A stretch of DNA of 38,505 nt from Nocardia araoensis NBRC 100135 (GTDB lineage Bacteria > Actinomycetota > Actinomycetes > Mycobacteriales > Mycobacteriaceae): the NCBI RefSeq assembly GCF_000308435.1, contig NZ_BAFR01000159.1:1-38505 (forward strand), written 5' to 3'. Positions 8,630-15,922 of the stretch are shown here, piece by piece. The position numbers were made by a program, and so were the translations under genes. The notes under the pieces are model-generated. The model was not told the DNA's origin. It made no database searches and saw only the letters and a list, made by a program, of their open reading frames with translations. Within the stretch, counting starts at the first letter, position 1. Each line of letters opens with the position of its first letter.

Positions 8630-10111
8630 ATGACCGCCGTAGCAGCCACCGGCCAGCAGTCGCAGACAACGACTTTCGAATATCAGAAACGTGGCCGCTG
8701 GCTCGACCACTGGGATCCGGACAACCCGACGTTCTGGGCATCCGGCGGCGCGAAAACCGCGCGCAAGAATCTCATCTTCTCCGTATTCGCCGAGAATCTC
8801 GGTTTCAGCATCTGGGTCATCTGGGGCACCGTGGTGACCAGCATGGGCGCCGCCGGATTCGACTTCCTCGCCGGGCTCGGCAAGGGCCACCCTACCGCGG
8901 TGAGCAACGCGCTGCTGCTGACCTCGACCCCCACCCTGGTCGGCGCCGCGCTGCGCATCCCGTACACCTTCGCCATCCCCCGGTTCGGCGGCCGCGCGTT
9001 CACCGCGTTCAGCGCGGGCATGCTGTTGATTCCCACACTCGGACTGGCGTACTTCGTCAACCAGCCCGGCACGCCGATGTGGGTGTTCCTGGTGCTCGCG
9101 GCGCTCGCCGGCGTCGGCGGCGGCAACTTCTCCTCCTCGATGGCCAACATCAACTTCTTCTTCCCCGAGGGCAAGAAGGGTGCGGCGCTGGGCATCAACG
9201 CGGCGGGCGGCAACCTCGGCGTCGCCCAGACCCAGCTGATCCTGCCGTTGCTGATCACCCTCGGCACGCACATCATGGCCAAGGACCCGGGCGGCTACCG
9301 CTTCGGCATCACGCTGTCGGTGCTGGTCTGGGTGCCGTTCATCCTCGCGGCCGCGTTCGGCGCGCTGCGCTACATGGACAGCATCGCCACGGCCAAGTCC
9401 GACGGGAAGTCCTACCGGCTCGCGCTCACCAACCGCCACACCTGGGTGATGGCGATCCTCTACATCGGCACCTTCGGTTCGTTCATCGGTTTCTCCTTCG
9501 CCTTCCCGACCCTGATCAAGGCCAACTTCCCCGACTTGGCCAAGATCGGCTGGATCACCACACTCGGTAACCTCGCGTTCCTCGGCGCGCTGGTCGGATC
9601 GTTCAGCAGGCCGTTCGGCGGCTGGGTGTCGGACAAGGTCGGCGGCGCGAAGATCACCCTGTACGTGTTCGGCGGCATGGCGATCGCGGTCGCGCTGATC
9701 ATGGCCGGGCTGGAACTGAAGAGCTTCCCGCTGTATCTGGTCGCGTTCCTGGTGCTGTTCGTGCTCACCGGCATCGGCAACGGCTCGACCTACCGGATGA
9801 TCCCGACCATCTTCAGCGCGGAGTCCAAGAAATACGCCGCCGAGCACGGCCTCGACCCGGCCGAAGCCACCGTCTCCGCCAAGCGTCAGGCGGGCGCCGC
9901 GATCGGCGTCATCGGCGCGGTCGGCGCGTCCGGCGGGTGGCTGTTGCAGCAGGCGCTGCGGTTGTCCAACACCCACCTGCACAGCATGGCTCCCGCCTTC
10001 TGGGCCTACGCCGGTGCGTTCCTGGTGATGGCCGCCGTCACCTGGTGGTTCTACCTGCGGTCCTCGTTCGCCATCCAGCGCGTCCCCTCGCTGGCCTACG
10101 CGAACGTCTGA
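8630..10111 (+). CDS. Nitrate/nitrite transporter, NarK/NarU-type MFS
   Basis: This is a 493-residue MFS protein with about 12 helices. It begins RWLDHWDPDNPTFW, the N-terminus typical of actinobacterial NarK proteins. It contains RIPYTFAIPRFGGRAFT, GVGGGNFSSSMANINFFFP, LGINAAGGNLGVAQTQ, and the helix-11 glycine-rich GAAIGVIGAVGASGGWLLQQ. It probably moves nitrate/nitrite across the membrane. The ATG has GAGAGGAAG upstream. It is a paralogue of the NarK encoded at 4637-6139 but clearly diverged, including a longer loop (KDPGGYRFG) and a conserved SAESKKYAAEHGLDP stretch. No nitrate reductase genes are in the window. A hairpin follows the stop directly, so it is probably monocistronic. Confidence 0.92.
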   Translation: MTAVAATGQQSQTTTFEYQKRGRWLDHWDPDNPTFWASGGAKTARKNLIFSVFAENLGFSIWVIWGTVVTSMGAAGFDFLAGLGKGHPTAVSNALLLTSTPTLVGAALRIPYTFAIPRFGGRAFTAFSAGMLLIPTLGLAYFVNQPGTPMWVFLVLAALAGVGGGNFSSSMANINFFFPEGKKGAALGINAAGGNLGVAQTQLILPLLITLGTHIMAKDPGGYRFGITLSVLVWVPFILAAAFGALRYMDSIATAKSDGKSYRLALTNRHTWVMAILYIGTFGSFIGFSFAFPTLIKANFPDLAKIGWITTLGNLAFLGALVGSFSRPFGGWVSDKVGGAKITLYVFGGMAIAVALIMAGLELKSFPLYLVAFLVLFVLTGIGNGSTYRMIPTIFSAESKKYAAEHGLDPAEATVSAKRQAGAAIGVIGAVGASGGWLLQQALRLSNTHLHSMAPAFWAYAGAFLVMAAVTWWFYLRSSFAIQRVPSLAYANV

Positions 10112-10122
10112 CCGTCGCAGCC

Positions 10123-10150
10123 TGTCCCGCGGTCCGGACCCCGCGGGACA
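10123..10150 (+). terminator. Hairpin terminator after the nitrate transporter gene
   Basis: A perfect 10-bp stem (TGTCCCGCGG / CCGCGGGACA) with an 8-base loop begins 11 bases after the stop codon. There is no T-tract, as is common for terminators in GC-rich actinobacteria. Confidence 0.6.
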
Positions 10151-10192
10151 CGGGCGTCACGCCGCCGCCCCCTCCGGCGGTGCCGCCCCCCA

Positions 10193-10280
10193 ACCGAACG
10201 TCCGCTCGTCGCCCGGGTTACGGATTCCGGGTCCCCCAAGGGGTTCCGGCCTGCACCGGGATGACGGGCGGACGTTCGGT
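10193..10280. repeat. Palindromic repeat-like element
   Basis: The outer arms ACCGAACGTCCGCTCGTC and GACGGGCGGACGTTCGGT are inverted repeats with one mismatch over 18 bases. Between them lie a symmetrical CCCCAAGGGG centre and weaker inner pairing, so the whole 88 bases can fold into one long hairpin. It lies in the 283-bp gap between two convergent genes. The segment TTCCGGCCTGCACCGGGATGAC resembles dispersed REP-like sequences in high-GC genomes. No coding sequence was seen in the rest of the gap. Confidence 0.55.
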
Positions 10281-10394
10281 GCGTCGGGGCGTTTCCCCAC
10301 CCGACGGATACGGGCTCATGTGCGACACACCGCAGGGCGGCGAATCTGGCTGCGGCATTCGCAAGGAATGGCGACCCAGCGCCTCGCTCGGTGA

Positions 10395-11168
10395 TCAATA
10401 CGGTAGGTGAACCCCGTCGCGCACTTCCTTGACTGTCCTGGCGATCATTTGTTGCAAGGTGGCGACGATGCGCTCGGAGGTGGTGGGTTTGATCGTCAGC
10501 ACGTCGGTGCCGAAGGTAACGTAGCGGCCGTCATTTTCCACGTCATTGAGTTGAAAATCCTTGCGGCCCTCGATATGCCGGTTGTCGACGCTGCCCATCG
10601 CGTAGACGCCGACGTGCCCGATCAACGTCATCGCGCGGGTGTAGAACTGCTCGAACTCCTCGCGGGGCGTCGGCCGCCAGGCGTCACGGACCGGCGGCCT
10701 CGGCCCTGTCAACTCCTCCGTGGAAGCCTGCAATTGCTTGCCCTTCCCTGGGGCGCAAGCGGGGAAGACATCGACCACAGCCCGCGCCACCTCGCCGGCG
10801 GGCAGCAATGTCAGCACCACGTCACCACCGTGCGCGGGGACGGGTCCCGGTTCCTGCACCGCGACCGCGCCGTGCTCGTAGTGCACCCCCGCATGCGCCC
10901 TGAACCTCCGGTGCCGCCGTCTACCGGCGAATCCGGCCACTTCCACCCGAGCCTCCGGCGCCAGCAGCACCTCCACCGCGCGCAACAACTCGTCATCGAT
11001 CCGCGGACGCAGCGACTGCGCCGCAGCTTGCCGCAACCGCAGACTCTCCGAGCGGAACTCGGTCGTGTACTGGTGCTGCAAGGGATACGGCAGCACGTCC
11101 CGGCCGGTGGACTCCCATAGTGTCCGGAATTCGAGCGCGGTGAACCGCCAGTTCTGCACCTCGGGCAT
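10395..11168 (-). CDS. ESX secretion-associated protein, EspG family
   Basis: The product has 257 residues and opens with WRFTALEFRTLWESTGRD, the characteristic N-terminus of EspG proteins in Nocardia and mycobacteria. It ends with a domain containing RYVTFGTDVLTIKPTT. EspG is the cytosolic chaperone that binds the tip of PE-PPE heterodimers and delivers them to the type VII machine. Here it follows the PPE-like gene by 11 bases, with AAGGA at a usable distance, so the two form a chaperone-substrate pair. No EccB/C/D/E or mycosin gene is in the window, so the secretion apparatus must be elsewhere. The central HRRFRAHAGVHYEHGAVAVQ segment is typical of the family. Confidence 0.83.
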   Translation of the reverse strand: MPEVQNWRFTALEFRTLWESTGRDVLPYPLQHQYTTEFRSESLRLRQAAAQSLRPRIDDELLRAVEVLLAPEARVEVAGFAGRRRHRRFRAHAGVHYEHGAVAVQEPGPVPAHGGDVVLTLLPAGEVARAVVDVFPACAPGKGKQLQASTEELTGPRPPVRDAWRPTPREEFEQFYTRAMTLIGHVGVYAMGSVDNRHIEGRKDFQLNDVENDGRYVTFGTDVLTIKPTTSERIVATLQQMIARTVKEVRDGVHLPY

Positions 11169-11179
11169 CGATGACGTCC

Positions 11180-12517
11180 TTATCGCGGGTTGTCACCGAT
11201 GACCGGCGGAACGCTCCTGGGCAACTCGTCGAGGCCCGTGAGCTCATTGCCGTGTTCCTGGGTGATCAGGTAATCCGGGATGCCCTTGGTGGATTCCTCA
11301 TCGGACTTGCCGCCCCGCGCACCGGGAGCCATGCCGCCCATACCGCCCGTACCGGCTCGACCGGGTGACGCACCGGTCCGCGCGGCGGCGGCCGGGACAG
11401 CGTTGGAGTTGTTCGGCGTGCCTTTCGGCGGCACCGAGACACCGGGCGAACCCGGATTTCCGGGGCTACCAGGAGTGCTGAGGTGCGGGCTCCCCGGACT
11501 GTGCGGCGTTGTGCTCGGCGTAGGCGTCGTGGAGGCAGGCGTTGTGGAAGCGGGAGTGGTGGACGCCGGAGTCGTCGAGTCCTGCGTAGTGGACGCCGGA
11601 TCGGTACTGGTCGACTCCGATTTCGACGATGCGTTGTCCGAGGGTTGGTCGCTCGACTGGGTCGTCGGATCCTCGGTGGGGTTCTTCCCGGAGGTATCCG
11701 AGCTGGGCGATGAAGTCCCGGAGGGGTTCCCGCTGCCGTTGTTGGTGCCGCGCGGGCTGCTGCCGTCGTCGGTGCCGCTCGGATTCGTGGCGGAGGCCGG
11801 ACGCGGGATCACGGGTACGTTGGTATCGGACTCCATGACCACCGGGGCGTACACGGTTCGCAGCACACGCAATGCTTCGGTCTTCGCGTTGTACTCGGCG
11901 ACGTCGTCGTTGCGCCAATCCCGACCGGCGACGAAGGCGCGCACGTTGTCCCATCCGCTGCGAAGTTCCGGCGCATGCGGGACCAATTGCTTGGTCGGCT
12001 CCAACCCGGTCAGCAGTTCCGCCAACTTGTTCCCGGTCAACCGGGCGGCGTTCGAGACCTGCGCACCTTGCGTGGCGTAGTCGCTGACCGCACTCGCTGC
12101 GGCATTGCGCGCCTCACCCCGCCACACGCTGTCATCGGTGGCCCGCTCCATCGCCGTCTTGAAGGTCTCCAGTGAGGTCTGGTGCCGATCCGCGATGGTG
12201 TTCCACGCGGTCACCAGATCATTCACCGCCTTCAAGTCGATCTGGTCGACCTTCTGACGCAACGTGGCGACATCGTGCCGCTCGAACTCGTCCGCGTCGA
12301 GAACTTCCCTCGGCCGGAAGTCACCTTGGAACCCGACATCGGAGGCCCGGTTGCGCACACCATCGCGCTGCCGGTTGTACCTGTCCTGCACCCCGGCCAC
12401 ATCGACATCGGGCTGCAACTCCTCGCCCGCGATCCAATTGGTGAGACTGCGCCACATAGCCGAGCCCAACCCTTGATCGATCTGGAACTGCGGCATACCA
12501 CCGTACGGATTCCCCAT
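11180..12517 (-). CDS. PPE-like/WXG type VII secretion substrate with Ser/Thr/Pro-rich linker
   Basis: The protein has 445 residues. The first 215 or so are helical, with a W132-R-G134 turn (SVWRGEARNAA) expected of the WXG/PPE helical hairpin. Residues about 240-350 are a low-complexity Ser/Thr/Pro/Asp linker with tandem TTPAS units, followed by Gly/Ala-rich sequence. The tail carries IPDYLITQEHGNELTG. There is no signal peptide. The start overlaps the stop of the 127-residue protein gene as TGATG (one-base overlap), so translation is coupled; PE-PPE pairs are organised in the same way. EspG is encoded directly downstream. It is probably secreted or surface-exposed through an ESX system; its effector function is unknown. 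Confidence 0.72.
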   Translation of the reverse strand: MGNPYGGMPQFQIDQGLGSAMWRSLTNWIAGEELQPDVDVAGVQDRYNRQRDGVRNRASDVGFQGDFRPREVLDADEFERHDVATLRQKVDQIDLKAVNDLVTAWNTIADRHQTSLETFKTAMERATDDSVWRGEARNAAASAVSDYATQGAQVSNAARLTGNKLAELLTGLEPTKQLVPHAPELRSGWDNVRAFVAGRDWRNDDVAEYNAKTEALRVLRTVYAPVVMESDTNVPVIPRPASATNPSGTDDGSSPRGTNNGSGNPSGTSSPSSDTSGKNPTEDPTTQSSDQPSDNASSKSESTSTDPASTTQDSTTPASTTPASTTPASTTPTPSTTPHSPGSPHLSTPGSPGNPGSPGVSVPPKGTPNNSNAVPAAAARTGASPGRAGTGGMGGMAPGARGGKSDEESTKGIPDYLITQEHGNELTGLDELPRSVPPVIGDNPR

Positions 12518-12900
12518 CAGCGCACCTGCTCAGTGGTACCCGCGATCTGCGCCGCGTTCTCGACATCCTGCCCGGTGATCCGCTTGAACGAGATCGCCAT
12601 GACCTCACGCATGTTCTTCACGGTCTCGATGTGTTCGAGGATGACGTGGTCAACTGAATGGTCCTCGCCCGTGGCCTGCTTCAGGAACTTCTTGACCAGA
12701 TCGTTGGCCATCTCGAAGTCACCGAAGCCGGCCACGTTCTGGACATCTTGCGTGACGATCGCCAGATCTTGAAGATCTTTGATGCGCTGATCACACGCTC
12801 TTGCGCATGCAAGCGCGACTTCCTGGTTGTCGAGGTAAAGCTGCCCCGTCCGAGCCGCTCCAGCTAGCTGGCTCCACAGTCTCGCGCTGTCCTCGCTCAT
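12517..12900 (-). CDS. 127-residue helical T7SS-associated protein, copy 1
   Basis: I do not recognise a named family. The 127 residues look all-helical, with no signal peptide or membrane segment. The paralogue at 15923-16306 has the same length, and their C-terminal halves are nearly identical (EHIETVKNMREVMAISFKR, ITGQD, AAQIA, KFLKQATG, GFGDF). The N-terminal halves are looser (W..LA..AR.G.LYLD). The start has GGAGGGG upstream. It lies between a DUF3558 lipoprotein gene (15 bp) and the PPE-like gene (one-base overlap). A role as partner, adaptor or PE-like half of a secreted pair is possible. Because the same protein precedes quite different genes in cassette 2, an adaptor is more likely than a dedicated PPE partner. 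Confidence 0.7.
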   Translation of the reverse strand: MSEDSARLWSQLAGAARTGQLYLDNQEVALACARACDQRIKDLQDLAIVTQDVQNVAGFGDFEMANDLVKKFLKQATGEDHSVDHVILEHIETVKNMREVMAISFKRITGQDVENAAQIAGTTEQVR

Positions 12901-12915
12901 CTTTCCCCTCCCCGC

Positions 12916-13446
12916 TCAAGCCGGCAGAACCGGCACTATCGACGCGCCAACTCGATACAGTGTCGTACAGGGCTCCTCGAGGTTGTCCAGCCCCGCCAGG
13001 TTCGACACTCGCAATTGAATGACACCTTGCGGTACGGCGAACAAGACATCGCAGAGGAGATTCTTCGAAGCCCCTTCGACTCTGAACTGCCGACCCTGTC
13101 GACCCGCCACCGTGACATCTCGAAATTCGACGTTTCCGGGCTTCTTTTCGAACTCGGCCACAGTCCGCCCCGTCGAAAACACAGTCATCGAGTAGCGACT
13201 GCCCTTCCAGCGGCAAATTTCCCAGCCCGACTGGTCGACTCCCGCGACACCTTTTTCCTCCGTTGCCGGATCAACGCCTGCCGCCCGAAGCGCCTCATCG
13301 GGAATCCCCGTGCAAGGGTTGAACAGAGCCCGCGTCGCAGCTGTGCTGGAACTAGCCGTCGGCGACTCGCTCGTAGTGTCTTCGCATCCCACGGCTCCGG
13401 TCGCCAGCGCTCCGATGAGCAGTGCCAACAGGATTCGACGACTCAT
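12916..13446 (-). CDS. DUF3558 lipoprotein, copy 1
   Basis: The protein has 176 residues with a lipoprotein signal peptide: SRR at the N-terminus, a hydrophobic run and a GAVGC lipobox with Cys21 as the acylation site. A Ser/Thr linker follows, then the DUF3558 domain starting NPCTGIPDEALRAAGVDP. The ATG at 13446 is chosen because GAGAGGG lies 5 bases upstream; a GTG two codons earlier is the alternative. Such lipoproteins are common near ESX genes in Nocardia and Mycobacterium and sit on the outer face of the cytoplasmic membrane; the function is unknown. The signal peptide and promoter DNA are identical to copy 2 at 16322, while the mature parts differ at many positions. Confidence 0.85.
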   Translation of the reverse strand: MSRRILLALLIGALATGAVGCEDTTSESPTASSSTAATRALFNPCTGIPDEALRAAGVDPATEEKGVAGVDQSGWEICRWKGSRYSMTVFSTGRTVAEFEKKPGNVEFRDVTVAGRQGRQFRVEGASKNLLCDVLFAVPQGVIQLRVSNLAGLDNLEEPCTTLYRVGASIVPVLPA

Positions 13447-13500
13447 CCCCACCCTCTCGACCCGTGACGACTCAAGTGCGCCAACAGTAGCAGACGACCC
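13447..13500 (-). promoter_or_regulatory. Promoter of lipoprotein copy 1
   Basis: A TACTGT -10 hexamer (13489-13484 on the minus strand) predicts a start near 13477 and a 30-base leader with GAGAGGG. These 54 bases are identical to the region upstream of copy 2, whose -10 is at 16895-16890. No good -35 is seen, and the sequence upstream of the shared block differs between copies. Confidence 0.45.
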
Positions 13501-13565
13501 GCCGGTCGAGCTTTCCTGCGCTGGTCCAAGGGTATGACGCGGCCTACCCAGCCCCGCGTGAACGC

Positions 13566-14036
13566 CTATTCGCCATCGCCGCCACCCCGTGACGCACCGA
13601 ACGGTCGTGACGGCTTAACACATTGCTCGAACACGGCGAGAAGGGAAAATATGAGCGCCAGATAGAGCGTAGCTGCCCATATCTCCCAGTTCTCGACCTG
13701 ACCCATCAAACCCCGCATCACCGCCGCCGCTCCCGTTACCGCCACCGCCGCGTACGCACTGACGAAAACGCCGCGGACCACCGCCCGCATCCGCCCCTCA
13801 GGTGGCTGCCGTCGACTGACCGCAATCCCGAATACCTGCACCGCCAGCGCGAATACGATTGCTCCGCGCTGCGCGGCCCCGACGCCCACCAATTCGCCCA
13901 CGAACGTAGAGGTGAGCGCCCATCCGATTACGGTGGGCGTAATGGCTGTCACGACGAGACCGAACAAGCGGACCCCCAGTTCCCACCTCTCGATCCGTCT
14001 ACGCCTGCGCTCGTCCTCGTTCAGCTCAGCTGCCAC
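13566..14036 (-). CDS. Four-helix membrane protein, possible immunity partner
   Basis: The protein has 156 residues from the GTG at 14036. A charged start (ELNEDERRRRRIERWEL) is followed by four predicted membrane helices at about 21-44, 55-74, 85-108 and 117-138, and a short Pro/Gly tail. I do not recognise the family. Its start overlaps the 3' end of the WKG membrane protein gene by 16 bases, so the two are probably made together. A small multi-helix membrane protein encoded directly after a membrane-inserting type VII substrate is what one would expect of an immunity protein, but this is inference from position and topology only. An upstream in-frame start at 14099 would overlap more and is less likely. 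Confidence 0.62.
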   Translation of the reverse strand: MAAELNEDERRRRRIERWELGVRLFGLVVTAITPTVIGWALTSTFVGELVGVGAAQRGAIVFALAVQVFGIAVSRRQPPEGRMRAVVRGVFVSAYAAVAVTGAAAVMRGLMGQVENWEIWAATLYLALIFSLLAVFEQCVKPSRPFGASRGGGDGE

Positions 14037-14815
14037 TTGGATTCGCCATCCCCCTCTACCGATGCGTCGGCGAATGTTCCCGCTTGCGAATCCGGCCACC
14101 CGCCAGGGAAGGTGCTGTTATCGGAGAGTGCAGCATTCAGTTCGCTGAAAGCTTTGGCTTGCAGTCCGACGAAACTGGTCACCAGCGTGACCCCAGCCCA
14201 TAGCTGCCCCGCGGCCAATCCTGATGTCGCAGCGATGTCAGCGATACTGATCGGTGCGCCGATGCCGCTCGCCAACTCTCCGATCGCCCTGGCAAGGCCG
14301 ACCAGGAAACTCGCACAGATAACCAGAATCCCGCTATAGAACGCCAGGCCTCCGACGGCACATTCCACCATCGCACTCCTAGCCTTATCCGATACATCTC
14401 CCATCTTTCCGGAAGCTGCGCTCTGCGACGTGTTCGTTTTGAGGTACGAAAGCTGTGCCGCACCTTTCCATGTCCGGTTGGCCTGCAGATTATTGGGGTC
14501 GATCTCGCCCTGGATGCTCGTCACAACGTTGCGTACTGCCGCCCAGTCGTTGCCGCGCAAGTACATTTCATACGGCGCCCGGATCCCTTGTACGATCTCG
14601 TAGATCTTCTCCCAAATCCATTTGCAGACCTCGACGAGTTTGTCTGCACACACTTTGATCGCCCGCTGGACCGACGGAATCAAACGAGCATACGGAAGGT
14701 CAAGAGCTGCGCTTTCAGCATAGGGCACATCGACCTTGATCGCTCCGTCGATCTTCTTCAAGAATTCCTCGAGCTCACGTACCACCAAATCGTACGATGC
14801 AACATCAAAGGTCAT
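14021..14815 (-). CDS. WXG-like protein with two membrane segments, candidate T7SS effector
   Basis: The protein has 264 residues from the ATG at 14815, which is preceded by GGGGAGG 8 bases upstream. Residues 1-145 are mainly helical, with a W116-K-G118 turn (RTWKGAAQLSYL) like the WXG turn of type VII substrates. Two hydrophobic Gly/Ala-rich segments follow at about 150-178 and 192-218, then a helix and an acidic hydrophilic tail (DASVEGDGESKW). No signal peptide is present. It is encoded 15 bp after a small EspC-like protein with an export signal and overlaps a four-helix membrane protein gene. A secreted membrane-inserting effector is a reasonable hypothesis; EspB-like or structural roles are alternatives. 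Confidence 0.65.
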   Translation of the reverse strand: MTFDVASYDLVVRELEEFLKKIDGAIKVDVPYAESAALDLPYARLIPSVQRAIKVCADKLVEVCKWIWEKIYEIVQGIRAPYEMYLRGNDWAAVRNVVTSIQGEIDPNNLQANRTWKGAAQLSYLKTNTSQSAASGKMGDVSDKARSAMVECAVGGLAFYSGILVICASFLVGLARAIGELASGIGAPISIADIAATSGLAAGQLWAGVTLVTSFVGLQAKAFSELNAALSDNSTFPGGWPDSQAGTFADASVEGDGESKWQLS

Positions 14816-14829
14816 TACGAGAACCTCCC

Positions 14830-15135
14830 CTACCACACGTTGTCGATGCGATGTTTCCCTGCGGCATCCTCTGCTTCGTATGTATCAGCACAGAAGCGGA
14901 GGGTATCGGCTACTTCGGCAAAACGCCGTGAGGCCTCGGCTGATCGGTCGGACATCTTGCTGACGAGTTCGTCATTGGCATCGACGATGAACTGAAACAA
15001 TCCAGCTTGTAGACGGTTGAATTTCAATGTTTCCAACCTGGACTTCAGATCCGACATCGCGCCCGCCTCACGATCCCAGACGCTCGCGTCTGCCCGCAGC
15101 GAGTCGAGCGCGACTTCGAGTTTTCCTGGACTCAT
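14830..15135 (-). CDS. EspC/WXG100-like small secreted protein with YxxxD export signal
   Basis: The protein has 101 residues predicted to form a helical hairpin (VALDSLRADASVWDREAGAM, turn, FIVDANDELVSKMSDR and a long C-terminal helix). The C-terminal helix carries Y86-E-A-E-D90, the YxxxD general secretion signal of mycobacterial ESX substrates. Length and layout match EspC/WXG100-type proteins (about 100 residues). Its ATG overlaps the stop of the YbaB-like gene as ATGA, and the WKG membrane protein gene follows after 14 bp. It may serve as the secretion-signal-bearing partner for that larger protein. No core ESX gene is nearby. Confidence 0.72.
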   Translation of the reverse strand: MSPGKLEVALDSLRADASVWDREAGAMSDLKSRLETLKFNRLQAGLFQFIVDANDELVSKMSDRSAEASRRFAEVADTLRFCADTYEAEDAAGKHRIDNVW

Positions 15136-15851
15136 ATCTTCCCCCTCGGCGATTGATCCTGCATCGACGCCAGCGACCGCATGGCATCGTTGATCAAGGT
15201 GCTGAATGTGTCTACGCGCCCGCTGGTTTCAGCGGTGAGCAGACGATGCGCTTCGTCATATGCTTGTTTGACTGCCCATGCGAGCCTGCCGCCCCCCGCA
15301 TCCATCCCCCACGGGATACGGACGTCACAGTCGAGGACGCCGCTACGACTAAGAGTGACCGATGCATAGAGGTCGTCTTCCGTTTCGATCGCTCCAACAG
15401 ATTTCCCTAGCTTTTCCTCATTTCGGCCGCTCATGGCTTGAAGGGCCTCTTCGACCAGCTGGGGAGTACCGACTACGGGGCCTCGCGATAGCTCTGGTGG
15501 ATCGAATCTCGTCGGGACCACGCCGTTCATGTCAAGCGCTTCCAGTCGGTCGATGGTGCCGTTGTCCACCGCGGTTGTCATTGTTGATACGAAGCGCTGC
15601 TGCTCGGCATCTTTGACTGCGTCGAGCACAGCTCGGCCGATCTCACCTCGGTCGATGTACCGCCCCCAGTTGTCGGAGATGACGATCTCGATCAACTGCC
15701 CCGTCTCGGAGAGTGTAGCCTCGACCGCTCCCGTCTTGTCACGACCGCTCGTCCGATGTGGCGCAGCGCCGAAAACCTCCCGCATCAGACCGGAAAGCGC
15801 CTTGGTGTAGGCGTGGAACCGAGCGATTTCATCAAGCAGTCCGTCGTTCAT
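15132..15851 (-). CDS. YbaB/EbfC-like protein with two repeats (EspL-like)
   Basis: The protein has 239 residues. Two YbaB-like units are visible: about 35-95 (GAVEATLSETGQLIEIVI ... IGRAVLDAVKDAEQQ) and about 155-215 (DLYASVTLSRSGVLDCDV ... LAWAVKQAYDEAHRLL). YbaB/EbfC proteins are small nucleoid-binding proteins. EspL (Rv3880c) shows that this fold is also used as a chaperone-like factor in ESX-1 loci, and the position here favours the latter role. The start could be the GTG at 15857 or either of two ATG codons; 15851 is chosen for spacing to AGGG. Its stop overlaps the start of the EspC-like gene. Confidence 0.68.
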   Translation of the reverse strand: MNDGLLDEIARFHAYTKALSGLMREVFGAAPHRTSGRDKTGAVEATLSETGQLIEIVISDNWGRYIDRGEIGRAVLDAVKDAEQQRFVSTMTTAVDNGTIDRLEALDMNGVVPTRFDPPELSRGPVVGTPQLVEEALQAMSGRNEEKLGKSVGAIETEDDLYASVTLSRSGVLDCDVRIPWGMDAGGGRLAWAVKQAYDEAHRLLTAETSGRVDTFSTLINDAMRSLASMQDQSPRGKI

Positions 15852-15922
15852 CATCACCCTGATAACTCTGGATAGGAAATTTGGATTCGAGGGCGCCTCC
15901 GCCGCTGGCAGCGGCTAGGTCG

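Larger units (their letters stand above)
12517..13500 (-). repeat. 984-bp duplicated unit, copy 1 (lipoprotein + 127-residue protein)
   Basis: This unit is collinear with 15923-16906 with no net length change: gene starts, stops and the 15-base intergenic gap fall at the same offsets. The last 125 bases (13376-13500) are identical to 16782-16906; the remainder has diverged by substitution. Direct orientation, 3406 bp apart. Confidence 0.85.

Noticed and set aside
11520..11590. Short tandem repeats resembling an array
   Set aside because: These are degenerate codon repeats for TTPAS units inside the PPE-like gene, not a CRISPR array: no constant repeat plus unique spacers.
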